Of a stretch of 64,000 bases of DNA, positions 63,136 through 64,000 are shown piece by piece. The DNA is from Polynucleobacter corsicus (GTDB taxonomy: Bacteria > Pseudomonadota > Gammaproteobacteria > Burkholderiales > Burkholderiaceae). The stretch spans positions 744,001-808,000 of the forward strand of contig NZ_CP061314.1 in assembly GCF_018688255.1 (NCBI RefSeq). Reading direction: 5' to 3'. How positions within the stretch are numbered: position 1 is the stretch's first letter; each line of letters begins with the position of its first letter. The translations under genes were made by a program, and so were the position numbers. The notes under the pieces are model-generated. The model saw only the letters and a list, made by a program, of their open reading frames with translations, was not told where the DNA came from and did no database searches.

Positions 63136-64000
63136 ATGGTTGAAATCGAATTAGATGGTAAGTTGGTAGAGGTTCCGCAAGGTTCGATGGTGATGCACGC
63201 CGCGAATAAGCTTGATACGTACATTCCGCACTTTTGCTATCACAAGAAATTATCTATTGCTGCTAACTGCCGTATGTGCCTGGTAGAAGTAGAGAAAGCA
63301 CCAAAACCACTGCCAGCTTGCGCAACACCAGTGACGCAAGGCATGAAGGTGTTTACGCATTCCGCTAAAGCAGTTGAAGCGCAGCGCTCAGTGATGGAGT
63401 TCCTGCTCATCAACCATCCTTTAGATTGTCCAATTTGCGATCAAGGTGGTGAGTGCCAGTTACAAGATTTAGCGGTTGGTTACGGTAAGTCGAATTCACG
63501 CTACGAAGAAGAGAAGCGGGTTGTATTTCATAAGAATGTAGGACCTCTCATCTCCATGCAAGAGATGACCCGTTGCATTCACTGCACCCGCTGCGTACGC
63601 TTTGGCCAAGAAGTGGCTGGCGTAATGGAGTTGGGTATGGTCAACCGCGGCGAGCATTCTGAAATTACTACTTTTGCTGGCCAAACCATTGATTCAGAGT
63701 TATCTGGAAATATGATTGATATTTGCCCGGTAGGCGCCTTAACAAGCAAGCCATTTCGCTATGCAGCGCGTACTTGGGAATTAGGCCGCAAGCGTTCAGT
63801 AAGTCCGCATGACAGCTTAGGTGCGAACACTACCATTCAAACAAAAGCTAACAAAGTCATGCGTGTCGTTGCTCTTGAGAATGATGCAATTAACGAATGC
63901 TGGATTAGCGATCGTGATCGTTTTGCATACGAAGGTTTAAATAGCGCAGATCGCATAACAACACCGATGGTGAAGCAGGGTGGTCAGTGGCTAGAGACTG
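63136..64000 (+). CDS. nuoG: NADH-quinone oxidoreductase subunit G, 3' end outside window
   Basis: The first 288 residues are visible and the frame is open to the window end. The N-terminal [2Fe-2S] ferredoxin domain (CYHKKLSIAANCRMC), the HPLDCPICDQGGECQLQD region and TRCIHCTRCVRF with CPVGAL are present, so clusters N1b, N5 and N4 are expected. ATG 63136 is chosen; GTG 63130 is an alternative. It follows nuoF in the operon. Confidence 0.95.
   Translation, partial: MVEIELDGKLVEVPQGSMVMHAANKLDTYIPHFCYHKKLSIAANCRMCLVEVEKAPKPLPACATPVTQGMKVFTHSAKAVEAQRSVMEFLLINHPLDCPICDQGGECQLQDLAVGYGKSNSRYEEEKRVVFHKNVGPLISMQEMTRCIHCTRCVRFGQEVAGVMELGMVNRGEHSEITTFAGQTIDSELSGNMIDICPVGALTSKPFRYAARTWELGRKRSVSPHDSLGANTTIQTKANKVMRVVALENDAINECWISDRDRFAYEGLNSADRITTPMVKQGGQWLET

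Overview
The window looks like a chromosomal segment of a small-genome freshwater betaproteobacterium of the Burkholderiaceae, most likely Polynucleobacter. The reasons are the moderate GC content, typical Burkholderiales gene orders (hemW-rdgB-rph / yicC-gmk-rpoZ-spoT; ECF sigma-DUF3619-DUF3106-RDD beside ilvBHC-psd-pssA-leuA; rpsO-pnp-qor-tpiA-secG-tRNA-Leu-nuo) and protein family character. This is inferred from recognised families and synteny; no database search was run.

Layout. 1-11.0 kb: the 3' part of a giant repetitive surface exoprotein gene (YDG/MBG-type repeats, then beta-strand passenger repeats), followed by an exported parvulin-type prolyl isomerase and a conserved hypothetical gene. 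11.0-16.1 kb: sugar-phosphate genes (phosphomannomutase/phosphoglucomutase, pgi), an FAD oxidoreductase and a VapC/Phd toxin-antitoxin pair. 16.27-19.3 kb: an accessory strip behind tRNA-Ser(UGA). It holds two truncated gene ends facing away from each other, two sets of short iterated repeats, a Fic-domain protein, inverted repeats and small ORFs. 19.3-27.8 kb: a small exported protein, cytochrome b561, an orphan-looking sensor kinase, an alkylsulfatase, and a CoA-transferase / Bug receptor / enoyl-CoA hydratase group.

27.8-35.2 kb: housekeeping (hemW, rdgB, rph, yicC, gmk, rpoZ, spoT/relA, greB, tRNA-Arg). 35.3-38.8 kb: a four-gene overlapping Mla/Mce-type lipid transport operon with a STAS domain fused to the permease. 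38.8-44.3 kb: an SDR gene, an FtsX-type permease, and on the other strand an ECF sigma factor operon. 44.5-51.3 kb: branched-chain amino acid and phospholipid synthesis (ilvB, ilvH, ilvC, psd, pssA, leuA). leuA is preceded by a leucine-rich leader peptide and a terminator/antiterminator pair, so it appears to be controlled by attenuation. 51.3-53.2 kb: a SYLF-domain exported protein and a patatin-like lipoprotein. 53.4-64 kb: rpsO, pnp, a quinone oxidoreductase, tpiA, secG, tRNA-Leu and the start of the NADH dehydrogenase operon (nuoA to a truncated nuoG).

The most unusual content is the strip at 16.4-19.3 kb, especially five 13-bp repeats spaced in exact multiples of 10 bp in front of the Fic gene, and the leuA attenuator. 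The giant exoprotein is also notable for an apparently recent 327-bp tandem duplication and for a C-terminal cysteine pair reminiscent of two-partner-secretion adhesins.
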